From: Hyperoodon ampullatus
Taxonomy: Eukaryota > Chordata > Mammalia > Artiodactyla > Ziphiidae
DNA: 64,000 nucleotides
Assembly (NCBI GenBank): GCA_949752795.1
Contig: OX457065.1
Coordinates: 4,206,501-4,270,500 of the forward strand
Reading direction: 5' to 3'
In this document: positions 48,410 through 60,938 of the stretch, one piece after another
How the letters are laid out: the number at the start of each line of letters is the position of its first letter
How positions within the stretch are numbered: the stretch's first letter is position 1
Program-made: the position numbers and the translations under genes
The notes under the pieces: generated by a model
The model's input: only the letters and a program-made list of their open reading frames with translations
Database searches by the model: none
What the model was told of the DNA's origin: nothing

Positions 48410-48426
48410 TGTTTTTAGACTTTTTG
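48410..48426. repeat. Target-site duplication, right copy, SINE 3
   Basis: Exact copy of 48166-48182. The empty site is intact in sister monomers, for example near 43,159. Confidence 0.9.
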
Positions 48427-49259
48427 ATGCTGGCCATATGCCTGCTGCGAGATGATGCCACTTTATACTTTTGATATGCATTTCTCGATTAATGAGTGAT
48501 TTTCTGCCTCCTGTCGTGGTCGGGTATTTCTTTTAAACAGTGTGAGTAAACTTTCCCTCGTGAAATTTGGATTCTTGAAAGTCTGTGTGTTTCCAATTTT
48601 CTTTCGGTTACCTAACCCAGGTCATTTTTCAGGGCACGTGTCTTTAAAAGCCCCAGAGCCTTTGTGAATATTAGGTGCCCTGAAGCACCAGTTGTAAAGA
48701 TGTTGTTACCGGAAATGTCCACAAGGCGGCAGCATTTCTTCGTGCCCATCTGTTGTTCCTGGGCAACAAAAAGCTTTAGGAAGAGTCAACTTCCTGGGCT
48801 GTGAATTAGAGAGGAAGGTGCCAGAGGCAACACCCAAGGGCTTGTGTGTCACTACCTCTTCCCTGTTAAGCTTAATGACACCGAATATTCCAAACGCTGG
48901 CTAATCAAGCAGGTGCTGCGGTGTGTAAGTTTGGTGACTCCTGGCAAGGAGGCTGAATGTGGGAACCCCACAACCAGCAGCTGTGCAGCCTTGGTCACTT
49001 TTTGAATCTCCTGCAGCCTAGATGGTCCCCCATGGTTTGGGTGTACTGGCTTCCTTTTAGCTCTAGGAAGGCCGACCTAGATTCTGAAGTTTTGGTTCCC
49101 CCCAGAAAGGAAAAGGCACTACACTTTTAAGGGGGTGCATTTACAGGCACACCCTCCTCACGTCTCTCCGCTAAACCTCAGTGCACCCTTGGGACCCCAG
49201 GCTGCTCAGGCTGCGGGGATGTGACACCAGCGCCTATCACGGAGGCCGTAGGAGAAAAG

Positions 49260-50930
49260 CATACACATTTATTTCCTTTTACTTTCTTTTGCAACTTAAT
49301 TCTGATGGTATGTTGCACTGGAGTTGATTTCCAAATTGGGGTTTGGTGTAGCTGTACAGCAAGCTGATTCTTTTACACATATAATATATCTAGTGTTTTT
49401 CAGATTCCTATTCCATATAGGTAATTGCAGAACATTGAGTAGAGGCCCTGGTGTTGAAAAGTAGTCCTTGTCCAGTGCTTGTTATATATATATATATGTT
49501 TATAGGTATTTTACTGTGTATGTGTTCACGTGAACCACCTAACTTATATCTACAACCCCACTTCCTTTTTAGTAACCTTAGCTTTATTCTGAAAGTCGAT
49601 GAGTGAGGATGTTTCTGTTTTGTAAACTAGTTCAGTTGCATGTATGTTTCCATTCCTCCTATACGTGATATCATATGCTATGGATCCTCCTCTGTCTGAG
49701 TGACTTCACTCAGTGTTTGGGCATCCCAGGTCTATCCATGTTGCTTCTAATGGCATTATTTCATTCTTTTTCCTGTCTGAGTAACAGTCCCTTGTATACA
49801 CGTTGGACCTCCTCTTTATGTATTCATCACTCGCTGGACTATTTCTTTTAGTGTCATGGCATTTGTAAATACTGCTGCAATAAACATTGGCGTGCTTGTG
49901 TGTTTTTGAACTATGGAGATTCCCGAATAGCACCCAGGAGTGGGACTGCAGAAATATAGGGTCGATCTGTCTTTAGTTTTCTAGGAACTGAAATACAGTG
50001 CTTTGTAGTGGCAGGTACAAATGTACAGTTCCACTCACCGCGTGGGAAGATTCCCTTTTCTCCACACTCATTCCCCATCGATTGTTTTTAGACTTTTTGA
50101 TGCTGGCCATATGCCTGCTGCGAGATGATGCCACTTTATACTTTTGATATGCATTTCTCGATTAATGAGTGATTTTCTGCCTCCTGTCGTGGTCGGGTTT
50201 TTCTTTTAAACAGTGTGAGTAAACTTTCCCTCGTGAAATTTGGATTCTTGAAAGTCTGTGTGTTTCCAATTTTCTTTCGGTTACCTAACCCAGGTCATTT
50301 TTGAGGGCACGTGTCTTTAAAAGCCCCAGAGGCTTTGTGAATATTAGGTGCCCTGAAGCACCGGTTGTAAAGTCGTTGTTACCGAAAATGTCCACAAGGC
50401 GGCAGCATTTCTTCGTGCCCATCTGTTGTTCCTGGGCAACAAAAAGCTTTAGGAAGAGTCATCTTCCTGGGCTGTGAATTAGAGAGGAAGGTGCCAGAGG
50501 CAATACACAAGGGCTTGTGTATCACTACCTCTTCCCTGTTAAGCTTCATGACCCCGAATATTCCAAACGCTGGCTAAACCACGGGTGCTGTGGTGTGTAA
50601 GTTTGGTGACTCCTGGCAAGGAGGCTGAATGTGGGAACCCCACAACCAGCAGCCGTAGATGCTCGGTCACTTTTTGAATCTCCTGCAGCCTAGAAGTTCC
50701 CCCATGGTTTGGATGTACTGGCTTCCTTTTAGCTCTAGGAAGGCCCACGTAGATTCTGAAGTTTTGGTTCCCCCAGAAAGGAAGACACACTACACCTTTA
50801 CTGGGGTGCATTTGCAGGCACATGCTCCTCATGTCTCTCCGCTAAACCTCAGTGCACCCTTGGGACCCCAGGCTGCTCAGGCTGCGGGGATGTGACACCA
50901 GCACATATCACGAAGGCTGTAGGAGAAAAG
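49260..50930 (+). repeat. Satellite monomer M30, class T (1,671 bp)
   Basis: Sister of M27 (atctacaacccc, gaggatgtttc). L1 remnant frame 49706-49933; 97-codon frame 50539-50832. Confidence 0.92.
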
Positions 50931-52593
50931 CATACACATTTATTTCTTTTTACTTTCTTTTGCAACTTAACTCTGATGGTATGTTGCACTGGAGTTGATT
51001 TCCAAATTGGGGCTGGGTGTAGCTGTACAGCAAGCTGATTCTTTTACACATATAATATATCTAGTGTTTTTCAGATTCCTATTCCATATAGGTAATTGCA
51101 GATCATTGAGTAGAGGCCCTGTTGTTGAAAAGTAGTCCTTGTCCAGTGCTTGTTATATATATATGTTGATAGGTATTTTACTGTGTATGTGTTCAGGCGA
51201 ACCGCCTAACTTACATTTCCAGCCCCACTTCCTTTTTGTAACCCAAGGTTTATTCTGAAAGTCGATGAGTGAGGCTGTTTCTGTTTTGTAAACTAGTTCA
51301 GTTGCATGTATGTTTCCATTCTTCCTATACGTGATATCATATGCTATGGGTCCTCCTCTGTCTGACTGACTTCACTCAGTGTTTGGGCATCCCAGGTCTA
51401 TCCATGTTGCTTCTAATGGCATTATTTCATTCTTTTTCCTGGCTGAGTAACAGTCCCTTGTATACACGTTGGACCTCCTCTTTATGTATTCATCAGTCAC
51501 TGGACTATTTCTTTTAGTGTTGTGGCATTTGTAAATACTGCTGCAATAAAGCTTGGCGTGCTTGTGTGTTTTTGAACTATGGAGTTTCCCGAATAACACC
51601 CAGGAGTGGGACTGCAGAAATATAGGGTCGATCTCTCTTTAGTTTTCTAGGAACTGAAATACAGTGCTTTGTAGTGGCACTTACAAATCTACAGTTCCAC
51701 TCACCGAGTGGGAAGATTCCCTTTCCTCCACACTCATTCCCCATCGATTGTTTTTAGACTTTTTGATGCTGGCCATATGCCTGCTGCGAGATGATGCCGC
51801 TTTATACTTTTGATATGTATTTCTCGAATAATGAGCGATTTTCTGCCCCGTGTCATAGTCGGGGTTTTTTTAAACAGTGTGAGTAACCATTCCCTCCTGA
51901 AATTGGGCTTCTTGAAAGTCTGTGTGTTTCCAATTTTTTTTCGGTTACCTAACCCAGGTCAATTTTGAGGGCACGTGTCTTTAAAAGCCCCAGAGGCTTT
52001 GTGAATATTAGGTGCCCTGAAGCACCGGTTGTAAAGTTGTTGTTACCGGAAATGTCCACAAGGCGGCAGCATTTCTTCGTGCCGAACTCGTTCCTCGGCA
52101 ACCAAATGCTTTAGGAAAGTCATCTTCCTGGGCTGTGAATTAGAGGGGAAGGTGCCAGAGGCAACACCCAAGGGCTTGTGTGTCACTACGTCTTCCCTGT
52201 TAAGCTTCACGCCCCCGAATATTCCAAACGCTGGCTAAACCAGCGGGTGCTGCGGTGTGTAAGTTTGGTGACTCCTGGCAAGGAGGCTGAATGTGGGAAC
52301 CCCACAACCAGCAGCCGTAGATGCTCGGTCACTTTTTGAATCTCCTGCAGCCTAGATGTTCCCCCATGGTTTGGGTGTACTGGCTTCCTTTTAGCTCTAG
52401 GAAGGCCCACCTAGATTCTGAAGTTTTGGTTCCCCCCAGACAGAAAGAGACACTACACCTTTAACGGGGTGCATTTACAGGCACACCCTCCTCACGTCTC
52501 TCCGCTAAACCTCAGTGCACCCTTGGGACCCCAGGCTGCTCAGGCTGCGGGGATGTGACACCAGCGCCTATCACGGAGGCCGTAGGAGAAAAG
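50931..52593 (+). repeat. Satellite monomer M31, class K (1,663 bp)
   Basis: Head of a K-S-S-P-T block. Right-hand K subfamily with M28 and M36. Has tagtgttgtgg (near 51,516) instead of tagtctcgtgg. L1 remnant frame 51372-51599; unknown-module frame 52207-52410. Confidence 0.92.
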
Positions 52594-54264
52594 CATACAC
52601 ATTTATTTCTTTTTACTTTCTTTTGCAACTTAACTCTGATGGTATGTTGCACTGGAGTTGATTTCCAAATTGGGGTTTGGTGTAGCTGTACAGCAAGCTG
52701 ATTCTTTTACACATATAATATATCTAGTGTTTTTCAGATTCCTATTCCATATAGGTAATTGCAGAACTTTGAGTAGAGGCCCTGGTTTTGAAAAGTAGTC
52801 CTTGTCCAGTGCTTGTTATATATATATATGTTTATAGGTATTTTACTGTGTATGTGTTCATGTGAACCACCTAACTTATATCTCCAACCCCACTTCCTTT
52901 TCAGTAACCCTTGGTTTATTCTGAAAGTCAATGAGTGAGGCTGTTTCTGTTTTGTAAACTAGTTCAGTTGCATGTATGTTTCCATTCTTCCTATACGTGA
53001 TATCATATGCTATGGGTCCTCCTCTGTCTGACTGACTTCACTCAGTGTTTGGGCATCCCAGGTCTATCCATGTTGCTTCTAATGGCATTATTTCATTCTT
53101 TTTCCTGGCTCAGTAACAGTCCCTTGTATACACGTTGGACCTCCTCTTTATGTATTCATCACTCGCTGGACTATTTCTTTTAGTGTTGTGGCATTTGTAA
53201 ATACTGCTGCAATAAACATTGGCGTGCTTGTGTGTTTTTGAACTATGGAGATTCCCGAATAGCACCCAGGAGTGGGACTGCAGAAATATAGGGTCGATCT
53301 GTCTTTAGTTTTCTAGGAACTGAAATACAGTGCTTTGTAGTGGCAGGTACAAATGTACAGTTCCACTCACCGCGTGGGAAGATTCCCTTTTCTCCACACT
53401 CATTCCCCATCGATTGTTTTTAGACTTTTTGATGCTGGCCATATGCCTGCTGCGAGATGATGCCACTTTATACTTTTGATATGCATTTCTCGATTAATGA
53501 GTGATTTTCTGCCTCCTGTCGTGGTCGGGTTTTTCTTTTAAACAGTGTGAGTAAACTTTCCCTCGTGAAATTTGGATTCTTGAAAGTCTGTGTGTTTCCA
53601 ATTTTCTTTCGGTTACCTAACCCAGGTCATTTTTGAGGGCACGTGTCTTTAAAAGCCCCAGAGGCTTTGTGAATATTAGGTGCCCTGAAGCACCGGTTGT
53701 AAAGTCGTTGTTACCGAAAATGTCCACAAGGCGGCAGCATTTCTTCGTGCCCATCTGTTGTTCCTGGGCAACAAAAAGCTTTAGGAAGAGTCATCTTCCT
53801 GGGCTGTGAATTAGAGAGCAAGGTGCCAGAGGCAACACCCAAGGGCTTGTGTGTTACTACCTCTTCCCTGTTAAGCTTCATGACCCCGAATATTCCAAAC
53901 GCTGGCTAAACAAGCGGGTGCTGCGGTGTGTAATTTTGGTGACTCCTGGCAAGGAGGCTGAATGTGGGAACCCCACAACCAGCAGCTGTGCAGCCTTGGT
54001 CACTTTTTGAATCTCCTGCAGCCTAGATGGTCCCCCATGGTTTGGGTGTACTGGCTTCCTTTTAGCTCTAGGAAGGCCCACCTAGATTCTGAAGTTTTAG
54101 TTCCCCCCAGAAAGGAAAAGGCACTACACTTTTAAGGGGGTGCATTTACAGGCACACCCTCCTCACGTCTCTCCGCTAAACCTCAGTGCACCCTTGGGAC
54201 CCCAGGCTGCTCAGGCTGCGGGGATGTGACACCAGCGCCTATCACGGAGGCCGTAGGAGAAAAG
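52594..54264 (+). repeat. Satellite monomer M32, class S (1,671 bp)
   Basis: First of two consecutive S monomers. It is preceded by gcctatcacggagg, a string normally found after P, so the junction with M31 is itself mosaic. 65-codon frame 52734-52931; unknown-module frame 53878-54081. Confidence 0.9.
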
Positions 54265-55937
54265 CATACACATTTATTTCCTTTTACTTTCTTTTGCAAC
54301 TTAATTCTGATGGTATATTGCACTGGAGTTGATTTCCAAATTGGGGTTTGGTGTAGCTGTACAGCAAGCTGATTCTTTTACACATATAATATATCTAGTG
54401 TTTTTCAGATTCCTATTCCATATAGGTAATTGCAGAACATTGAGTAGAGGCCCTGGTGTTGAAAAGTAGTCCTTGTCCAGTGCTTGTTATATATATATAT
54501 ATGTTTATAGGTATTTTACTGTGTATGTGTTCACGTGAACCACCTAACTTATATCTCCAACCCCCCTTCCTTTTTAGTAACCTTAGCTTTATTCTGAAAG
54601 TCGATGAGTGAGGCTGTTTCTGTTTTGTAAACTAGTTCAGTTGCATGTATGTTTCCATTCCTCCTATACGTGATATCATATGCTATGGATCCTCCTCTGT
54701 CTGAGTGACTTCACTCAGTGTTTGGGCATCCCAGGTCTATCCTTGTTGCTTCTAATGGCATTATTTCATTCTTTTTCCTGTCTGAGTAACAGTCCCTTGT
54801 ATACACGTTGGACCTCCTCTTTATGTATTCATCACTCGCTGGACTATTTCTTTTAGTGTCATGGCATTTGTAAATACTGCTGCAATAAACATTGGCGTGC
54901 TTGTGTGTTTTTGAACTATGGAGTTTCCCGAATGGCACCCAGGAGTGGGACTGCAGAAATATAGGGTCGATTTGTCTTTAGTTTTCTAGGAACTGAAATA
55001 CAGAGCTTTGTAGTGGCAGGTACAAATGTACAGTTCCACTCACCGCGTGGGAAGATTCCCTTTTCTCCACACTCATTCCCCATCGATTGTTTTTAGACTT
55101 TTTGATGCTGACCATATGCCTGCTGCGAGATGATGCCACTTTATACTTTTGATATGCATTTCTCGATTAATGAGTGATTTTCTGCCTCCTGTCGTGGTCG
55201 GGTTTTTCTTTTAAACAGTGTGAGTAAACTTTCCCTCGTGAAATTTGGATTCTTGAAAGTCTGTGTGTTTCCAATTTTCTTTCGGTTACCTAACCCAGGT
55301 CATTTTTGAGGGCACGTGTCTTTAAAAGCCCCAGAGGCTTTGTGAATATTAGGTGCCCTGAAGCACCGGTTGTAAAGTTGTTGTTACCGAAAATGTCCAC
55401 AAGGCGGCAGCATTTCTTCATGCCCATGTGTTGTTCCTGGGCAACAAAAAGCTTTAGGAAGAGTCATCTTCCTGGGCTGTGAATTAGAGAGCAAGGTGCC
55501 AGAGGCAACACCCAAGGGCTTGTGTGTTACTACCTCTTGCCTGTTAAGCTTCATGACCCCGAATATTCCAAACGCTGGCTAAACAAGCGGGTGCTGCGGT
55601 GTGTAATTTTGGTGACTCCTGGCAAGGAGGCTGAATGTGGGAACCCCACAACCAGCAGCTGTGCAGCCTTGGTCACTTTTTGAATCTCCTGCAGCCTAGA
55701 TGGTCCCCCATGGTTTGGGTGCACTGGCTTCCTTTTAGCTCTAGGAAGGCCCACCTCGATTCTGAAGTTTTAGTTCCCCCCAGAAAGGAAAAGGCACTAC
55801 ACTTTTAAGGGGGTGCATTTACAGGCACACCCTGCTCACATCTCTCCGCTAAACCTCAGTGAACCCTTGGGACCCCAGGCTGCTCAGGCTGCGGGGATGT
55901 GACACCACCGCATATCACGAAGGCCGTAGGAGAAAAG
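54265..55937 (+). repeat. Satellite monomer M33, class S (1,673 bp)
   Basis: S tail (ttagagagcaagg near 55,483) on a head of the type that usually follows P (cttaattctg). Private changes include tggtatattgc, atccttgttgc, gaatggcaccc and gctgaccatatg. L1 remnant frame 54711-54938 is intact but altered. Confidence 0.88.
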
Positions 55938-57609
55938 CATACACATTTATTTCCTTTTAGTTTCTTTTCCAACTTAACTCTGATGGTATGTTGCACTGGA
56001 GTTGATTTCCAAATTGGGGTTTGGTGTAGCTGTACAGCAAGCTGATTCTTTTACACATATAATATATCTAGCGTTTTTCAGATTCCTTTTCCATATAGGT
56101 AATTGCAGAACGTTGAGTAGAGGACCTAGTGTTGAAAAGTAGTCCTTGTCCAGTGCGTGTTATATATATATATATGTTGATAGGTATTTTACTGTGTATG
56201 TTTCAGGTGAACCGCCTAACTTACATCTCCATCCCCACTTCCTTTTTAGTAACCCTAGCTTTATTCTGAAAGTCGATGAGTGAGGCTGTTTCTGTTTTGT
56301 AAACTAGTTCAGTTGCATGTATGTTTCCATTCCTCCTATACGTGATATCATATGCTATGGATCCTCCTCTGTCTGAGAGACTTCACTCAGTGTTTGGGCA
56401 TCCCAGGTCTATCCATGTTGCTTCTAATGGCATTATTTCATTCTTTTTCCTGTCTGAGTAACAGTCCCTTGTATACACGTTGGACCTCCTCTTTATGTAT
56501 TCATCACTCGCTGGACTATTTCTTTTAGTGTCATGGCATTTGTAAATACTGCTGCAATAAACATTGGCGTGCTTGTGTGTTTTTGAACTATGGAGATTCC
56601 CGAATAGCACCCAGGAGTGGGACTGCAGAAATATAGGGTCGATCTCTCTTTAGTTTTCTAGGAACTGAAATACAGTGCTTTGTAGTGGCAGGTACAAATG
56701 TACAGTTCCACTCACCGCGTGGGAAGATTCCCTTTTCTCCACACTCATTCCCCATCGATTGTTTTTAGACTTTTTGATGCTGGCCATATGCCTGCTGCGA
56801 GATGATGCCACTTTATACTTTTGATATGCATTTCTCGATTAATGAGTGATTTTCTGCCTCCTGTCGTGGTCGGGTATTTCTTTTAAACAGTGTGAGTAAA
56901 CTTTCCCTCGTGAAATTTGGATTCTTGAAAGTCTGTGTGTTTCCAATTTTCTTTCGGTTACCTAACCCAGGTCATTTTTGAGGGCACGTGTCTTTAAAAG
57001 CCCCAGAGGCTTTGTGAATATTAGGTGCCCTGAAGCACCAGTTGTAAAGATGTTGTTACCGGAAATGTCCACAAGGCGGCAGCATTTCTTCGTGCCCATC
57101 TGTTGTTCCTGGGCAACAAAAAGCTTTAGGAAGAGTCAACTTCCTGGGCTGTGAATTAGAGAGGAAGGTGCCAGAGGCAACACCCAAGGGCTTGTGTGTC
57201 ACTACCTCTTCCCTGTTAAGCTTAATGACACCGAATATTCCAAACGCTGGCTAAACAAGCAGCTGCTGCGGTGTGTAAGTTTGGTGACTCCTGGCAAGGA
57301 GGCTGAATGTGGGAACCCCACAACCAGCAGCTGTGCAGCCTTGGTCACTTTTTGAATCTCCTGCAGCCTAGATGGTCCCCCATGGTTTGGGTGTACTGGC
57401 TTCCTTTTAGCTCTAGGAAGGCCCACCTAGATTCTGAAGTTTTGGTTCCCCCCAGAAAGGAAAAGGCACTACACTTTTAAGGGGGTGCATTTACAGGCAC
57501 ACCCTCCTCACGTCTCTCCGCTAAACCTCAGTGCACCCTTGGGACCCCAGGCTGCTCAGGCTGCGGGGATGTGACACCAGCGCCTATCACGGAGGCCGTA
57601 GGAGAAAAG
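55938..57609 (+). repeat. Satellite monomer M34, class P (1,672 bp)
   Basis: The head is of the S-following type (ttagtttcttttccaac, ggacctagtg), the tail P. Private tctagcgtttttc, ctccatcccc and ctgagagactt. L1 remnant frame 56383-56610; unknown-module frame 57202-57426. Confidence 0.9.
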
Positions 57610-59278
57610 CATACACATTTATTTCCTTTTACTTTCTTTTGCAACTTAATTCTGATGGTATGTTGCACTGGAGTTGATTTCCAAATTGGGGTTTGGTGTA
57701 GCTGTACAGCAAGCTGATTCTTTTACACATATAATATATCTAGTGTTTTTCAGATTCCTATTCCATATAGGTAATTGCAGAACATTGAGTAGAGGCCCTG
57801 GTGTTGAAAAGTAGTCCTTGTCCAGTGCGTGTTATATATATATATATGTTTATAGGTATTTTACTGTGTATGTGTTCACGTGAACCACCTAACTTATATC
57901 TCCAACCCCCCTTCCTTTTTAGTAACCTTAGCTTTATTCTGAAAGTCGATGAGTGAGGCTGTTTCTGTTTTGTAAACTAGTTCAGTTGCATGTATGTTTC
58001 CATTCCTCCTATACGTGATATCATATGCTATGAATCCTCCTCTGTCTGAGTGACTTCACTCAGTGTTTGGGCATCCCAGGTCTATCCATGTTGCTTCTAA
58101 TGGCATTATTTCATTCTTTTTCCTGTCTGAGTAACAGTCCCTTGTATACACGTTGGACCTCCTCTTTATGTATTCATCACTCGCTGGACTATTTCTTTTA
58201 GTGTTGTGGCATTTGTAAATACTGCTGCAATAAACATTGGCGTGCTTGTGTGTTTGAACTATGGAGATTCCCGAATAGCACCCAGGAGTGGGACTGCAGA
58301 AATATAGCGTCGATCTCTCTTTAGTTTTCTAGGAACTGAAATACACTGCTTTGTAATGGCAGGTACAAATGTACAGTTCCACTCACCGCGTGGGAAGATT
58401 CCCTTTTCTCCACACTCATTCCCCATCAATTGTTTTTAGACTTTTTGATGCTGGCCATATGCCTGCTGCAAGATGATGCCACTTTATACTTTTGATATGC
58501 ATTTCTCGATTAATGAGTGATTTTCTGCCTCCTGTCGTGGTCGGGTATTTCTTTTAAACAGTGTGAGTAAACTTTCCCTCGTGAAATTTGGATTCTTGAA
58601 AGTCTGTGTGTTTCCAATTTTCTTTCGGTTACCTAACCCAGGTCATTTTTGAGGGCACGTGTCTTTAAAAGCCCCAGAGGCTTTGTGAATATTAGGTGCC
58701 CTGAAGCACCGGTTGTAAAGTCGTTGTTACCGAAAATGTCCACAAGGCGGCAGCATTTCTTCGTGCCCATCTGTTGTTCCTGGGCAACAAAAAGCTTTAG
58801 GAAGAGTCATCTTCCTGGGCTGTGAATTAGAGAGGAAGGTGCCAGAGGCAATACACAAGGGCTTGTGTATCACTACCTCTTCCCTGTTAAGCTTCATGAC
58901 CCCGAATATTCCAAACGCTGGCTAAACCACGGGTGCTGTGGTGTGTAAGTTTGGTGACTCCTGGCAAGGAGGCTGAATGTGGGAACCCCACAACCAGCAG
59001 CCGTAGATGCTCGGTCACTTTTTGAATCTCCTGCAGCCTAGAAGTTCCCCCATGGTTTGGATGTACTGGCTTCCTTTTAGCTCTAGGAAGGCCCACGTAG
59101 ATTCTGAAGTTTTGGTTCCCCCAGAAAGGAAGACACACTACACCTTTACTGGGCTGCATTTGCAGGCACATGCTCCTCATGTCTCTCCGCTAAACCTCAG
59201 TGCACCCTTGGGACCCCAGGCTGCTCAGGCTGCGGGGATGTGACACCAGCACATATCACGAAGGCTGTAGGAGAAAAG
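57610..59278 (+). repeat. Satellite monomer M35, class T (1,669 bp)
   Basis: T with many private changes: tatgaatcc, tatagcgtcg, acactgctttgtaatgg, catcaattg, ctgcaagatg, and a 2-bp loss in gtgtgtttgaac near 58,252 that breaks the L1 remnant frame. 97-codon frame 58887-59180. Confidence 0.92.
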
Positions 59279-60938
59279 CATACACATTTATTTCTTTTTA
59301 CTTTCATTTGCAAATTAACTCTGATGGTATGTTTCACTGGAGTTGATTTCCAAATTGGGGCTGGGTGTAGCTGTACAGCAAGCTGATTCTTTTACACATA
59401 TAATATATCTAGTGTTTTTCAGATTCCTATTCCATATAGGTAATTGCAGATCATTGAGTAGAGGCCCTGTTGTTGAAAAGTAGTCCTTGTCCAGTGCTTG
59501 TTATATATATATGTTGATAGGTATTTTACTGTGTATGTGTTCAGGCGAACCGCCTAACTTACATTTCCAGCCCCACTTCCTTTTTGTAACCCAAGGTTTA
59601 TTCTGAAAGTCGATGAGTGAGGCTGTTTCTGTTTTGTAAACTAGTTCAGTTGCATGTATGTTTCCATTCTTCCTATACGTGATATCATATGCTATGGGTC
59701 CTCCTCTGTCTGACTGACTTCACTCAGTGTTTGGGCATCCCAGGTCTATCCATGTTGCTTCTAATGGCATTATTTCATTCTTTTTCCTGGCTCAGTAACA
59801 GTCCCTTGTATACACGTTGGACCTCCTCTTTATGTATTCATCAGTCACTGGACTATTTCTTTTAGTCTCGTGGCATTTGTAAATACTGCTGCAATAAAGC
59901 TTGGCGTGCTTGTGTGTTTTTGAACTATGGAGTTTCCCGAATAACACCCAGGAGTGGGACTGCAGAAATATAGGGTCGATCTCTCTTTAGTTTTCTAGGA
60001 ACTGAAATACAGTGCTTTGTAGTGGCACTTACAAATCTACAGTTCCACTCACCGAGTGGGAAGATTCCCTTTCCTCCACACTCATTCCCCATCGATTGTT
60101 TTTAGACTTTTTGATGCTGGCCATATGCCTGCTGCGAGATGATGCCGCTTTATACTTTTGATATGTATTTCTCGAATAATGAACGATTTTCTGCCCCGTG
60201 TCATAGTCGGGGTTTTTTTAAACAGTGTGAGTAACCATTCCCTCCTGAAATTGGGCTTCTTGAAAGTCTGTGTGTTTCCAATTTTTTTTCGGTTACCTAA
60301 CCCAGGTCAATTTTGAGGGCACGTGTCTTTAAAAGCCCCAGAGGCTTTGTGAATATTAGGTGCCCTGAAGCACCGGTTGTAAAGTTGTTGTTACCGGAAA
60401 TGTCCACAAGGTGGCAGCATTTCTTCGTGCCGAACTCGTTCCTGGGCAACCAAATGCTTTAGGAAAGTCATCTTCCTGGGCTGTGAATTAGAGGGGAAGG
60501 TGCCAGAGGCAACACCCAAGGGCTTGTGTGTCACTACGTCTTCCCTGTTAAGCTTCACGCCCCCGAATATTCCAAACGCTGGCTACACCAGCGGGTGCTG
60601 CGGTGTGTAAGTTTGGTGACTCCTGGCAAGGAGGCTGAATGTGGGAACCCCACAACCAGCAGCCGTAGATGCTCGGTCACTTTTTGAATCTCCTGCAGCC
60701 TAGATGTTCCCCCATGGTTTGGGTGTACTGGCTTCCTTTTAGCTCTAGGAAGGCCCACCTAGATTCTGAAGTTTTGGTTCCCCCCAGAAAGGAAGAGACA
60801 CTACACCTTTAACGGGGTGCATTTGCAGGCACACGCTCCTCATGTCTCTGCGCTAAACCTCAGTGCACCCTTGGGACCCCAGGCTGCTCAGGCTGCGGGG
60901 ATGTGACACCACATATCACGGAGGCCGTAGGAGAAAAG
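59279..60938 (+). repeat. Satellite monomer M36, class K (1,660 bp)
   Basis: Head of the last, incomplete block. Three bases are missing in gacaccacatatc near 60,906. Private atgaacgat, aaggtggcagc, ctgggcaaccaaatg and ggctacaccagc. Unknown-module frame 60555-60758. Confidence 0.92.

Larger units (their letters stand above)
47345..49259 (+). repeat. Satellite monomer M29, S/P chimera with a SINE (1,915 bp)
   Basis: Without the SINE and its duplicated target (244 bp) it is 1,671 bp. The head is S (gcagaactttgag, 65-codon frame 47485-47682, gactgac at ~47,781) and the rest P (cctgtctgag, ccagttgtaaagatg, ctaatcaagcagg), close to M26. The switch lies between 47,784 and 47,858. L1 remnant frame 47789-48016. 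Confidence 0.9.
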
